Origin: LMUY01 sp965198565
Lineage (GTDB): Bacteria; Pseudomonadota; Alphaproteobacteria; Acetobacterales; Acetobacteraceae
NCBI GenBank assembly: GCA_965198565.1
Contig: OZ240665.1
Span: 4,092,001-4,156,000, forward strand
DNA length: 64,000 nt
Reading direction: 5' to 3'
Positions 14,180 through 22,535 of the stretch are shown one piece after another. The notes beneath the pieces are model-generated. The model was given only the letters and a program-made list of their open reading frames with translations, was not told the DNA's origin and did not search any database. The position numbers were made by a program, and so were the translations under genes. Numbering within the stretch: position 1 is the stretch's first letter; each line of letters begins with the position of its first letter.

Positions 14180-15520
14180 ATGCGCATGCGGCTACGTCAC
14201 GCAAGCCTTGCCCTTCTGGGTGGGGGTTGCCTCATTCTGCCCGGTCTCGCCCACGCACAGGCGTTCGACGAGTATCTGTCGCCGACCATCCCAGGGTATG
14301 ACACGCTGCGCGGGCTCGAAATTCCGGCGCGGCCGCGCACCGAATACGACCCGCTGGGCATCCAGGTGGGTGAGTTCACGGTGCGCCCGCAGATCGACCA
14401 GGGCGTTGGTTACGACACCAACGTTCTCGGCACCAATCCGCCCACCAGCAGTTTTTACACGAACACCAACTCGCAGTTGTTCATCGCGTCGAACTTCGGC
14501 ACAAACTCGCTGGCGGCCAATTTCGGCATCAACAACTACAGCTACACCGACCAGAAGCAGGAAAGCTTCACCGACTGGAACGCGTCGGTGGGCAGCACCT
14601 ACCAGATCGGGCAAGGCATCCTCACGGCGGCGGCCAGCGAAATCTACGGCCACGAGAATCCGACCGACATCAACAGCCCGACGATCGAGCAGCCGCTGGG
14701 CTTCAAGGTGACGGACCTGCGGCTGAACTACGCCACCCAGCTCACCTACTTTAATTTGACGCCAAGTTTCGAGTATCAGGGCTATCGCTTCGACCCCGTG
14801 CTGCTGCCGCTCGCCACCGTCTCGCAGAAGAGCCGCGATCGGGATGACTTTACCGGCGGCTTGACCATCAAGATCGGCCGCATTCCGGAACGCAGCTTCG
14901 TGATCCTGATCCAGGCGACGAACTCGCACTACATCGCCAGCCAAGGCCTGCCGCCGCCGATCAACCCGCGGCCGGATTCGGTGACCTACGAGGCGCTGGC
15001 TGGCGTTCAATATTCGTTCTCTGCCAATTTGCAGGCCTTGGCCCTGATCGGCTACCAGGTCGAGGAATTCACCAGCCGGAGTTTCACGCAGATCACCTCA
15101 CCCGTGGCGCAAGGCGTGCTGATTTGGGCGCCAAGCGGGCTGACCACCATCACCGGCAAGGTCAGCCGCAGCATCGAGACCTCGATCGGGCAGACCACCT
15201 CTGGCGTGACGGTGACGCAAGGGCTGCTGACGGTGGATCACGAATACCAGCGCAACATCCTGCTGCAGGGCCGCCTGGGCGCGGTCAACACCGCCTTCCA
15301 AGGCAGCCAAAGCCAGACGATCTACGATTTCGGTGCCAGCTTTAGCTATTTGTTTAATCGCAACATGCGATTGACTGCGACCTACGACTATTTCGACAGC
15401 GTGGGGAACGCGGCGAACCAATTCACGATCATTCCGTTATCGGCGCAGGGGACGAATATCATTTCTTTGAGCAGCTACAACCGGCAGGTTGCGTTGATAA
15501 GCTTGCGCTTCACGCTGTGA
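14180..15520 (+). CDS. Outer-membrane beta-barrel protein (BBP2-like, exopolysaccharide-associated)
   Basis: A 446-residue exported protein with a signal peptide (cleavage after A-H-A) and a body of alternating aromatic beta-strands. It includes the opening V-R-P-Q-I-D-Q-G-V-G-Y-D-T-N-V, repeated N-Y-S-Y/L-T-Y-F-N-L-type strands, and a C-terminal strand ending S-L-R-F-T-L with a terminal hydrophobic residue, as expected for BAM-assembled barrels. Such proteins commonly sit beside Wza/GumB genes in acetic-acid-bacterial exopolysaccharide clusters. Start is ATG at 14180, with a second ATG six bases later also possible. Its stop overlaps the GTG of the transglycosylase gene. Confidence 0.82.
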   Translation: MRMRLRHASLALLGGGCLILPGLAHAQAFDEYLSPTIPGYDTLRGLEIPARPRTEYDPLGIQVGEFTVRPQIDQGVGYDTNVLGTNPPTSSFYTNTNSQLFIASNFGTNSLAANFGINNYSYTDQKQESFTDWNASVGSTYQIGQGILTAAASEIYGHENPTDINSPTIEQPLGFKVTDLRLNYATQLTYFNLTPSFEYQGYRFDPVLLPLATVSQKSRDRDDFTGGLTIKIGRIPERSFVILIQATNSHYIASQGLPPPINPRPDSVTYEALAGVQYSFSANLQALALIGYQVEEFTSRSFTQITSPVAQGVLIWAPSGLTTITGKVSRSIETSIGQTTSGVTVTQGLLTVDHEYQRNILLQGRLGAVNTAFQGSQSQTIYDFGASFSYLFNRNMRLTATYDYFDSVGNAANQFTIIPLSAQGTNIISLSSYNRQVALISLRFTL

Positions 15521-16296
15521 GGAGGCTCGTAGCCGCCGTGGCCGCGCTTGCGCCGGTCGTGTTTGCCCTCGCTTCGGGCGGCATGGCTCATGCCGAAACG
15601 GGGCACGCGGGCAAAGCGCTGGCGCAGATCGCCACCACGCTGGCCTCGCCGCAAGCCGCCTGCCGCCGGGCGATCGCCGCCGCGGAGTTGTCGCACGGCA
15701 TTCCCACCGGGTTCCTGCTCGCCATCGGCCGGGTGGAAAGCGGCCGGCTCAATCCGCAGGACGGCAGCTTCCAGCCCTGGCCCTGGACCATCGATATCGA
15801 CTTCAAGGGCACGTTCTTCGAGTCCCGGGCGGACGCTGTGGCGTATGTCGAGGCCGCCCAGCAGGCCGGCATACAATCCATCGACATCGGCTGCATGCAG
15901 GTGAACCTGCTCCAGCACCCGAAGGCCTTCGCCACAGTCGACGACGCGTTCGACCCGGTGATCAACGCCAACTATGCCGCGCGCTTTCTGGTCGATCTCG
16001 AGCATGAGTCCGGGGATTGGGTGACGGCGGCGGGCCTGTATCATTCGCGCACCGAAGCCCTTGCCGCCCCGTATCGCGACGCCGTCGCGGTGATGTTCGG
16101 CGGTGTGGCAGGCCTGCCGAACCGCCATTTGGCCGAGAAACCGGCAGCCCCCGACCCGGTGAGCCAGCTTGCCGCGGCCTGGAGCGCGACTCTGCCCAAG
16201 GCGGCGGATGGGGGCGGGCTGCATCTATGGCCCAAGCCGGCCGGTTCGCCGCTGGGGCAACGGCCTGTGGCAAGTGTACAACTGTCGTCGCGCTGA
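15517..16296 (+). CDS. Lytic transglycosylase-like protein (SLT domain)
   Basis: A 259-residue exported protein. A signal peptide ends at M-A-H-A-E. The SLT core has G-I-P-T-G-F-L-L-A-I-G-R-V-E-S-G-R near residues 60-77, where the Glu of E-S-G is the expected catalytic acid, then D-I-G-C-M-Q-V-N and N-A-N-Y-A-A-R-F-L. These enzymes cut peptidoglycan to let envelope machines pass. The GTG at 15517 overlaps the preceding TGA, implying coupled translation. Position between a barrel and a Wza-like lipoprotein suggests a role in polysaccharide export. Confidence 0.82.
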   Translation: MRRLVAAVAALAPVVFALASGGMAHAETGHAGKALAQIATTLASPQAACRRAIAAAELSHGIPTGFLLAIGRVESGRLNPQDGSFQPWPWTIDIDFKGTFFESRADAVAYVEAAQQAGIQSIDIGCMQVNLLQHPKAFATVDDAFDPVINANYAARFLVDLEHESGDWVTAAGLYHSRTEALAAPYRDAVAVMFGGVAGLPNRHLAEKPAAPDPVSQLAAAWSATLPKAADGGGLHLWPKPAGSPLGQRPVASVQLSSR

Positions 16297-16366
16297 TTTG
16301 GCCGGGCGTGGCACCGCCGACACTATTTGTGTAACTGGGAAGAGCGTTCAGCTCGGTGGAGAAACG

Positions 16367-16960
16367 GTGAAAAGAAGTCTTGGCCTGCCCGGCCGCCTCG
16401 GGCTCTCACGCTGGTTGCCAACCATGGTGATGCTCTCCCTGGTCTTGTCCGCCTGCGCGCCGGGCTATGGCCTGCCGACTCTGCCGCCGGCGGCCGACGC
16501 CGCCTATCGTCTCGGGGCGGGTGACCAGGTTCGCATCATCACCTTCGGCGAAGACACGCTGACCGGCGAGTTCCGGCTGAGCGACGCCGGCAACATCGCG
16601 GTCCCCTTGCTGGGCAGCGTTCGAGCGGCGGGGCTGACGACGGGCCAGCTTGCCTCGACCATCGAGAGTGACCTCAAGCAGCGCAACCTGTTCAAGAACC
16701 CGAGCGTCTCGGTCGAGGTGCTGGCCTATCGCCCGTTCTTCATCCTCGGCGAGGTGAACAAGCCCGGCCAGTACCCGTACCAGCCTGGCATGACGGTGCT
16801 GACGGCCGTGGCCGTGGCGGGCGGGTTCACCTACCGCGCGGTGGAGAGCTATGCCGCCATCGTCCGCGAGGAGGGCAACCACGCGGAAGAGGGCAAGGTG
16901 ACGCGCTCGACCATCGTGGAGCCGGGCGACACCATCACCATCTACGAGCGCCGGTTCTAG
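16367..16960 (+). CDS. Polysaccharide export outer-membrane lipoprotein (Wza/GumB-like)
   Basis: A 197-residue protein with a lipoprotein signal (L-V-L-S-A-C, Cys near residue 28). The polysaccharide-export domain follows (Y-R-L-G-A-G-D-Q-V-R-I, L-S-D-A-G-N-I-A-V-P-L-L-G), then an SLBB-type segment (F-F-I-L-G-E-V-N-K-P-G-Q-Y-P-Y). It is short like GumB of xanthan systems and should form part of the outer-membrane export channel. The GTG start at 16367 is supported by GGTGGAG about 6 bp upstream and by the position of the lipobox. No Wzc-type chain-length ATPase is adjacent. Confidence 0.9.
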   Translation: MKRSLGLPGRLGLSRWLPTMVMLSLVLSACAPGYGLPTLPPAADAAYRLGAGDQVRIITFGEDTLTGEFRLSDAGNIAVPLLGSVRAAGLTTGQLASTIESDLKQRNLFKNPSVSVEVLAYRPFFILGEVNKPGQYPYQPGMTVLTAVAVAGGFTYRAVESYAAIVREEGNHAEEGKVTRSTIVEPGDTITIYERRF

Positions 16961-17075
16961 ACAGCGGCGATCCAGTCCGAGCGAGGCTTTCTCTCCCGAG
17001 ACGGTGGGCTTCAGCCTACCACGCGGTCTAGATTATCGAACGAAGGCCAGAATGGCCGTTGGGAGGACAACGAAA

Positions 17076-18113
17076 ATGGCTCCAAAACCATCGCTCTATT
17101 GGCAAGGCCTCGCCGTGGCCGCGGCGCTCGGGCTGGCCGCCTCGCCTGCCTTGGCCCAAACCGGCGGCGCCCAGGTCGTCGGTCAGACCTCGAGCGAGAC
17201 CTGCACCAATGCGTCGCCGAGCCATGCGTCTCTGAAGGGCATGGTGGTCGGCTTCTCGCAATCGGAAAACGAGCAGAACCCGTTCCGCGCCGCCGAGACC
17301 GACTCGGTGAAGGCCGCGGCGACCGAGGCGGGCGTCTCCCGCCTGCTCTACACCAACGCCAATGACGACCAGGCCAAGCAGGTCGCCGACATCGAGAGCA
17401 TGATCTCGCAGGGAGCGCAGGCGATCGTCGTGGCGCCGCTCAACGCCACCGGGCTGCAGCCCGCGCTGGCCCAGGCGGCGGCCAAGCACATCCCCGTCGT
17501 CACCATCGACCGCGCCACCGCCGGCACCGTGTGCACCGACTTCATCACCAACATCGGCTCCAACTTCTACGTGCAGGGCCAGCGCTCGGCCGATGCGCTG
17601 GCCAAGGCCACGGATGGCAAGGCCAAGATCCTGGAAATCCAGGGCGCCTACGGCAACTCGGTGGAAAGCGAGCGCACCCAGGGCTTCGCCGACGAGCTGA
17701 AGAAGCATCCCGGCATGGCGCTGCTGGCCGCGCAGCCGGGCAACTGGTCCGCCACTGACGCGCAGCGCGTGATGGAGCAGCTCCTGCTGGCCCATAGCGA
17801 CGCCAACGCGCTGTATTCCCAGGCCGACGTGATGGCGCTGGGGGCGATGCGCGCCATCCAGCAGGCCGGCAAGACGCCGGGCAAGGATGTCGCCATCGTC
17901 AGCATCGACGGCACCAAGGCGCTGGTGGAGGCGATCGCGCAGGGCCGGGCGGATGCGGACGTGGAGACCAACCCGCGGTTCGGCCCGCTGTCGTTCCAGG
18001 CCATTTCCGACTGGTTCGACGGCAAGGCCGTGCCGCAAAAGCTAATCATGGAGGACTTCCTCTATGACAAATCGAACGCCGCCGGGTCGCTCAGCAGCGG
18101 CAAGCCGTATTGA
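17076..18113 (+). CDS. Sugar ABC transporter substrate-binding protein (YtfQ-like)
   Basis: A 345-residue periplasmic binding protein of the ribose/galactofuranose class. A Sec signal is cleaved near A-L-A-Q. The mature region has V-V-G-F-S-Q-S-E-N-E-Q-N-P-F-R, D-I-E-S-M-I-S-Q-G-A-Q-A-I-V-V-A-P and V-V-T-I-D-R. The S-Q-x-x-x-x-N-P-F/W-R pattern recalls YtfQ, the galactofuranose-binding protein. GGGAGG lies upstream of the ATG at 17076. It heads a four-gene importer (binding protein, double ATPase, two permeases), the same order as ytfQ-ytfR-ytfT-yjfF. The exact sugar is inferred. Confidence 0.9.
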   Translation: MAPKPSLYWQGLAVAAALGLAASPALAQTGGAQVVGQTSSETCTNASPSHASLKGMVVGFSQSENEQNPFRAAETDSVKAAATEAGVSRLLYTNANDDQAKQVADIESMISQGAQAIVVAPLNATGLQPALAQAAAKHIPVVTIDRATAGTVCTDFITNIGSNFYVQGQRSADALAKATDGKAKILEIQGAYGNSVESERTQGFADELKKHPGMALLAAQPGNWSATDAQRVMEQLLLAHSDANALYSQADVMALGAMRAIQQAGKTPGKDVAIVSIDGTKALVEAIAQGRADADVETNPRFGPLSFQAISDWFDGKAVPQKLIMEDFLYDKSNAAGSLSSGKPY

Positions 18114-18117
18114 TCGC

Positions 18118-19641
18118 ATGACGGGTCCGGTGCTGCAGACCAGCGGTCTGGGCAAGCAGTTCGGGCCCGTCGTGGCGCTGCAAGACGTGTCGCTCAGCCT
18201 GCAGGCGGGGGAGGTGCACGGGCTGGTGGGCGAGAACGGCGCCGGCAAGTCCACCCTCATCAAGCTGCTGACCGGGTTCCACACGCCCAGCAGCGGCGAC
18301 ATCCGCCTCCTCGGCACGCCCGTGCAGTTCGACAGCCCGCGCGCGGCGCAGGCGGCGGGCGTGGCGGCGGTGTATCAGGAGATCAACCTGATCCCGGAGC
18401 GCAGCGTCGCGGCCAACATCTTCTTGGCCCGCGAGCCGCGCCGCTTCGGCCTGCTCACCGACACGGCGCGCATGCTGGACGAGGCGGCCGCCATCCTCGC
18501 CCGCTACCGCCTCGCCATCGACCCGCGGCAGCCGCTGCGCACGCTGGGGCTCGGGCTGCAGCAGATGGTCTCGATCGCGCGCGTGGTGTCGCTCGGCGCC
18601 GCGGTGGTGATCATGGACGAGCCGACCTCCGCCCTGGCCAGCGCCGAGGTGGACATCCTCTACGGCGTGGTGGACCAGCTCCGCAGCGAGGGGCGCGCGA
18701 TCGTCTATGTCAGCCACCGCCTGTCCGAGTGCTACCGGCTGTGCGACCAACTGACCGTGCTGCGGGATGGCCGGCTGGTGACCACCGCCCGCACCGCCGA
18801 CCTGCCCCGCGCCCGGCTGGTGGCCGCCATGCTGGGCCGCGAGACCATCGCCGCGAGCCCTGCCCCGTCCAGCCCGGCGCCATCCGCCTCCGCCCCCGAG
18901 ACCACCGCAGCGCTGACCGTGCGCGGGCTGCATTGGCGCAGCCGGGTGCGCAACGTGTCGTTCGTGGTCCGGTCCGGCGAGATACTCGGGCTGGTGGGCC
19001 TGCTCGGCGCCGGGCGGACGGAGACGTTCAAGGCGATCTACGGCGCGGAGACCGCCGAGAGCGGCGAGGTGGCGGTCGCCGGGCACGTTCTGGGCGCGCA
19101 CGGCCCAGCCGGCAGCATCCGCCAAGGCCTAGCATTCCTCAGCGAGGACCGCCGCTCCGAGGGCATCTTCCCCAAGCTGTCCGTGCGCGCCAACTTGACC
19201 GCGTCGGTGCTGCCGGAAATCTCGCGCGCGGGCGTCATCTCGCGCCGCAAGCAGGCCGAGCACGTCGCCCGCCTGATGCGCGAGCTGGGCATCAAGGCCG
19301 CCGGGCCGGGGGCGCCGGTCACCTCGCTGTCCGGCGGCAACCAGCAAAAGGTGCTGATCGCCCGCGCGCTGTGCACCAGCCCGCGCGTGGTGCTGCTGGA
19401 CGACCCGACCCGCGGCATCGACGTCGGCGCCAAGGCGGAGGTGCACCGGGTGGTGCGCGCGCTGGCGGCCGAGGGGCTGGGCGTGGTGGTGACCTCCTCC
19501 GAGATCGAGGAGGTGCTGGAGCTGGCCGACCGCATCCTGGTGCTGAACGAGGGCGAGATCACTGGCGAGCTGGAGACGGCGGGGCGCGAGCCGGACGACA
19601 TCATCGCGCTGCTGGTCGCCGGCGACAGGCAGGCAGCGTGA
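18118..19641 (+). CDS. Sugar ABC transporter ATPase, two fused ATPase domains (YtfR-like)
   Basis: A 507-residue protein with two nucleotide-binding domains. The first has Walker A G-E-N-G-A-G-K-S-T near residue 38 and Walker B V-V-I-M-D-E-P-T-S. The second has a degenerate Walker A (L-L-G-A-G-R-T-E), signature L-S-G-G-N-Q-Q-K-V and Walker B V-V-L-L-D-D-P-T-R-G-I-D. This is standard for ribose-type importers. The ATG at 18118, 4 bp after the binding-protein stop, was chosen; an earlier in-frame ATG would overlap that gene by 50 bases. The 3' end runs into a tandem-repeat junction. Confidence 0.93.
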   Translation: MTGPVLQTSGLGKQFGPVVALQDVSLSLQAGEVHGLVGENGAGKSTLIKLLTGFHTPSSGDIRLLGTPVQFDSPRAAQAAGVAAVYQEINLIPERSVAANIFLAREPRRFGLLTDTARMLDEAAAILARYRLAIDPRQPLRTLGLGLQQMVSIARVVSLGAAVVIMDEPTSALASAEVDILYGVVDQLRSEGRAIVYVSHRLSECYRLCDQLTVLRDGRLVTTARTADLPRARLVAAMLGRETIAASPAPSSPAPSASAPETTAALTVRGLHWRSRVRNVSFVVRSGEILGLVGLLGAGRTETFKAIYGAETAESGEVAVAGHVLGAHGPAGSIRQGLAFLSEDRRSEGIFPKLSVRANLTASVLPEISRAGVISRRKQAEHVARLMRELGIKAAGPGAPVTSLSGGNQQKVLIARALCTSPRVVLLDDPTRGIDVGAKAEVHRVVRALAAEGLGVVVTSSEIEEVLELADRILVLNEGEITGELETAGREPDDIIALLVAGDRQAA

Positions 19642-19713
19642 GGCAGGCAGCGTGAGGCAGGCAGCGTGAGCCAGGGCAGCGTGAGCCAGGGCAGCGTGAG
19701 ACAAGCGGCGTGA
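19634..19713. repeat. Six GTGA units at 14-15 bp spacing across the ytfR-ytfT junction
   Basis: Units of the form (g)gcagcgtgag(c)ca repeat with GTGA at 19638, 19652, 19666, 19681, 19696 and 19710. The first GTGA holds the TGA stop of the ATPase gene and the last is the GTG start of the permease. Intermediate units each offer a start/stop overlap, mostly in other frames. Confidence 0.9.
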
Positions 19714-20678
19714 GCCAGGAGGTCGCCGGCCGCTCGCCTGCGCCTGCCGGGCTGCGGATCGAGCCGGCGTCCCTGCGCTCCTACAGCGTCTATCTCGCCT
19801 TCGCCGCCCTGGTGCTGCTGGACCTCGCGATCACGCCCGGGTTCCGCAACCCGGCGGTGCTGCGCAGCCTGCTGTTCGAGTCCGCCCCCCTGCTGCTGAT
19901 CGCGCTGGGCCAGAGCCTGGCAATCGGCACCCGCGGGATCGACCTGTCGGTGGGGTCGGTGATGGCGCTGAGTTCGGCGGTGATCGGGCTGGCCTTGCCG
20001 CTCGGCCAGGGCGTGGCGCTGCCGCTGGGCATCGGCGCCGGGCTGCTGTGCGGCTTGCTGAACGGCGCGCTGGTGGCGGTGCTGCGAATCGACCCGCTGA
20101 TCTCGAGCCTGTCGCTGCTGGTGGCGGCGCGCGGCCTGGCGCAGGCGCTGCTGGGCGGCGCGCGGGTGGACATGCCGTTCGACGGCCCGGTGTCCTGGCT
20201 GGGCGCGGCCTCGGTGGCGGGGTTGCCCGTCACGGCGCTGTTCGCGCTGCTGGCGGCGGCGGCGTTCGCCTTCCTGGTGAAAGCCACGGTGTTCGGCCAT
20301 TATGCCATCTTCGCCGGCGCCAGCCGCACCGCGGCGTTCCTGGCGGGGCAGCCGGTGCGGCGCACGCTGGCCTTCGTGTATGGGTTGAGCGGGCTGTTCG
20401 CGGGCGCCGCCGGGCTGTTCGCGACTGCCCGGCTCGGCGCGGCCGACCCCAACTATATCGGCGTGCAGTTCGAGCTGGACGCCATTGCCGCCGCGGTGAT
20501 CGGCGGCACGCCGCTCTCGGGCGGGCGCGTGTCGGTGCTTGGCACCGTATTTGGCGTGCTGTTGCTGGAGGTGCTGGATGCGAGCTTCATCATGAACAAT
20601 GTCAGCGCCACCTACGCGCAGATCCTGAAGGCGGCGTTCATCGTGGGGGCGCTGTATTTGCAGCGGGCGGGCGGATGA
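19710..20678 (+). CDS. Sugar ABC transporter permease (YtfT-like)
   Basis: A 322-residue permease of the ribose/galactofuranose class with about nine hydrophobic spans and the family motif G-T-R-G-I-D-L-S-V-G-S near residues 74-84. It pairs with the following permease to form the membrane channel of the importer. The only start that gives the family's N-terminus is the GTG at 19710, the last unit of the GTGA repeat, with no separate AGGAGG upstream. Its stop overlaps the next start (ATGA). Confidence 0.92.
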   Translation: MSQEVAGRSPAPAGLRIEPASLRSYSVYLAFAALVLLDLAITPGFRNPAVLRSLLFESAPLLLIALGQSLAIGTRGIDLSVGSVMALSSAVIGLALPLGQGVALPLGIGAGLLCGLLNGALVAVLRIDPLISSLSLLVAARGLAQALLGGARVDMPFDGPVSWLGAASVAGLPVTALFALLAAAAFAFLVKATVFGHYAIFAGASRTAAFLAGQPVRRTLAFVYGLSGLFAGAAGLFATARLGAADPNYIGVQFELDAIAAAVIGGTPLSGGRVSVLGTVFGVLLLEVLDASFIMNNVSATYAQILKAAFIVGALYLQRAGG

Positions 20679-21658
20679 GCGCCACCGCCCTCCCGCTCGC
20701 GCGGCCGGGGCTGCGCCGGGCGCAGCTGATCGGGCTGCTGCAGGCGCGCGGCGCCACGCTGGTGCTGCTGGTGGCGGGGGCCGCCGCCGGGCTGCTGTTC
20801 CCGGACTTCCTCCACCTCGGCAACCTGGCCGACATCGCCACTGCCGCGAGCTTCCTGGGCCTGGTCACCGCCGGGCAGACGCTGGTGATCATCCTCGGCG
20901 GGTTCGACCTGTCGGTCGGCTCCATGGTGGGGCTCGGCACCGTGCTGGCCGCCTATGCGCAGCCGTTCGGCTGGGCGGCGGCGCTGCTGCTGCCGGTGCT
21001 GGCGGGCGTCGCGGTGGGGCTGGTCGAGGGCGTGCTGATCGCGCGGGTGCGGATGGCGCCGTTCATCGTGACCCTGGCGTCGCTGCTGGCGCTGAAGGGC
21101 CTGGCGATCGCGCTGGCCGGGGAGAGCCTGGTGATCGCCACGCCGGGCTTCTTCGGCCTGATCGCCAATGGGCATATCGGCGGCGTCAGCACGCTCATCC
21201 TTATATTAGCAGGCGTGTTCGCGCTCGGCGCCCTGGTGCTGAACCGCACGCCGTTCGGCGCCGCCGTGTTTGCCGTGGGCGGCAACGAGGAGGCGGCGAG
21301 CATGCTCGGCATCCGGGTGGAGCGGGTGAAAATCCTGACCTACTGCCTGAGCGGCGGCTTGGCCGGGCTGTCGGGCGCGCTGTTGGCGGCGCGGCTGAGC
21401 AGCGGGCTGTCGTCGGCCGGCACCGGCTACGAGCTGCAATCCATCGCCGCGGCGGTGATCGGCGGCGTGCTGCTCACCGGCGGGGTGGGCACCATGCTGG
21501 GGGCGCTGTCTGGCGTGCTGCTGCTGGGGCTGATCAACAACGTGATCAACCAGATCGGCTCGCTGAGCGCCGCCTACCAGGGCCTGGCGAGCGGGGCTTT
21601 CCTGCTGGCCGCCGTGGTGATCCAATCCGGCCTCACCCGCAGCAAGCAGGCGGCCTGA
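20675..21658 (+). CDS. Sugar ABC transporter permease (YjfF-like)
   Basis: A 327-residue permease with about nine membrane spans. It has the ribose-class motif G-G-F-D-L-S-V-G-S and the C-terminal A-A-A-V-I-G-G-V-L-L-T-G-G-V-G-T. It is the partner of the preceding permease and completes the YtfQRT/YjfF-type set. The ATG at 20675 overlaps the upstream TGA. A second in-frame start lies far upstream in the first permease and is unlikely. Confidence 0.92.
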   Translation: MSATALPLARPGLRRAQLIGLLQARGATLVLLVAGAAAGLLFPDFLHLGNLADIATAASFLGLVTAGQTLVIILGGFDLSVGSMVGLGTVLAAYAQPFGWAAALLLPVLAGVAVGLVEGVLIARVRMAPFIVTLASLLALKGLAIALAGESLVIATPGFFGLIANGHIGGVSTLILILAGVFALGALVLNRTPFGAAVFAVGGNEEAASMLGIRVERVKILTYCLSGGLAGLSGALLAARLSSGLSSAGTGYELQSIAAAVIGGVLLTGGVGTMLGALSGVLLLGLINNVINQIGSLSAAYQGLASGAFLLAAVVIQSGLTRSKQAA

Positions 21659-21670
21659 CCCTTGGAACGG

Positions 21671-22468
21671 ATGCCCGCCCGCGCCCAGCCGCGCGGCTTT
21701 GCCCTGCTGATCGTGCTGTGGTCGGTGGTGCTGCTGGCGCTGCTCACCACGGCGATGACGGCGTCCGGCCGCAGCGAGATGCAGCTCTCGGGCAATCTGC
21801 GCCGCGCCGCCGCCGCCGAGGCTGCCGCCGATGCGGGCGTCGCGGAGGCCGTGTTCCACGTCAGCGACGCCCCCGCGCGCGCCTGGCTCGCGGACGGCCA
21901 GCCCCGCCTGGTGCGGCTCGGCGGCTATGCCGTCACGGTGCAGATCGGGGATGAGAACGGCAAGCTCAACCCGAACTATGCGCCGCCCGCGCTCACCGCC
22001 GCCGTCATCTCCGCAGCGGGGGTGGATGCGTCGCGCGCCGCCCGGCTGGCGCAGGCCATCGTGGATTGGCACTCGCTGGGCAACCTGGACCTGGTGGTGG
22101 CGCAATACCGCCAGTCGGGCATGCCGGCGGCGCCGACCGGGCAGCCGTTCCGCAGCGTCGACGAGCTCGGCCTGGTAATGGGGATGACGCCGGACGTGCT
22201 GGCGCGAATCCGGCCGTATTTCTCCGTGTTCACCAACGGTCCGTTGGACCTGCCGGGCGCCGCTCCGCTGGTGCAGCGCGCGGTCGTGGCGCTCGAGGGG
22301 CCGCAGCCGCAGGTGCCGTATCAGCGCCCGACCGTGATCAACGTGGTGGCCGACGCGCGCGGGGCGGATGGCAGCCGGTTCGTGCGGTCCGCGGTGGTGG
22401 CGCTGGTTCCAGACCGGGCGGGCCGGCCGTTCCAGACGCTGCAATGGGGCAGCCCGCAGGTGCCTTGA
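21671..22468 (+). CDS. gspK: Type II secretion minor pseudopilin GspK-like (orphan)
   Basis: A 265-residue protein with a class III prepilin signal: R-A-Q-P-R-G-F-A-L-L-I-V-L-W-S-V-V-L-L, with cleavage expected at G-F. The GspK domain follows, including D-E-N-G-K-L-N-P-N-Y near residue 95 and the F-R-S-V-D-E-L region. GspK sits at the tip of the type II secretion pseudopilus. No other gsp gene is nearby, which is odd for a part of a multi-gene machine. ATG at 21671 is preferred to an in-frame TTG three codons earlier because it puts the signal in the usual position. Confidence 0.85.
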   Translation: MPARAQPRGFALLIVLWSVVLLALLTTAMTASGRSEMQLSGNLRRAAAAEAAADAGVAEAVFHVSDAPARAWLADGQPRLVRLGGYAVTVQIGDENGKLNPNYAPPALTAAVISAAGVDASRAARLAQAIVDWHSLGNLDLVVAQYRQSGMPAAPTGQPFRSVDELGLVMGMTPDVLARIRPYFSVFTNGPLDLPGAAPLVQRAVVALEGPQPQVPYQRPTVINVVADARGADGSRFVRSAVVALVPDRAGRPFQTLQWGSPQVP

Positions 22469-22535
22469 GGCGAGGCGGGTGGCGCCGCCCTGGCCTGGCT
22501 GCCATGGTGCATCCCGACCACGGGAGGGCAGCCGC

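Noticed and set aside
18064..18117. Earlier ATG for the sugar ATPase
   Set aside because: It would overlap the binding-protein gene by 50 bases and add a leader absent from the family; ATG 18118 fits better.
19634..19713. GTGA ladder considered as a CRISPR or iteron origin
   Set aside because: Units are too short and abut directly. The array lies between two transporter genes in one operon and has no replication gene nearby.
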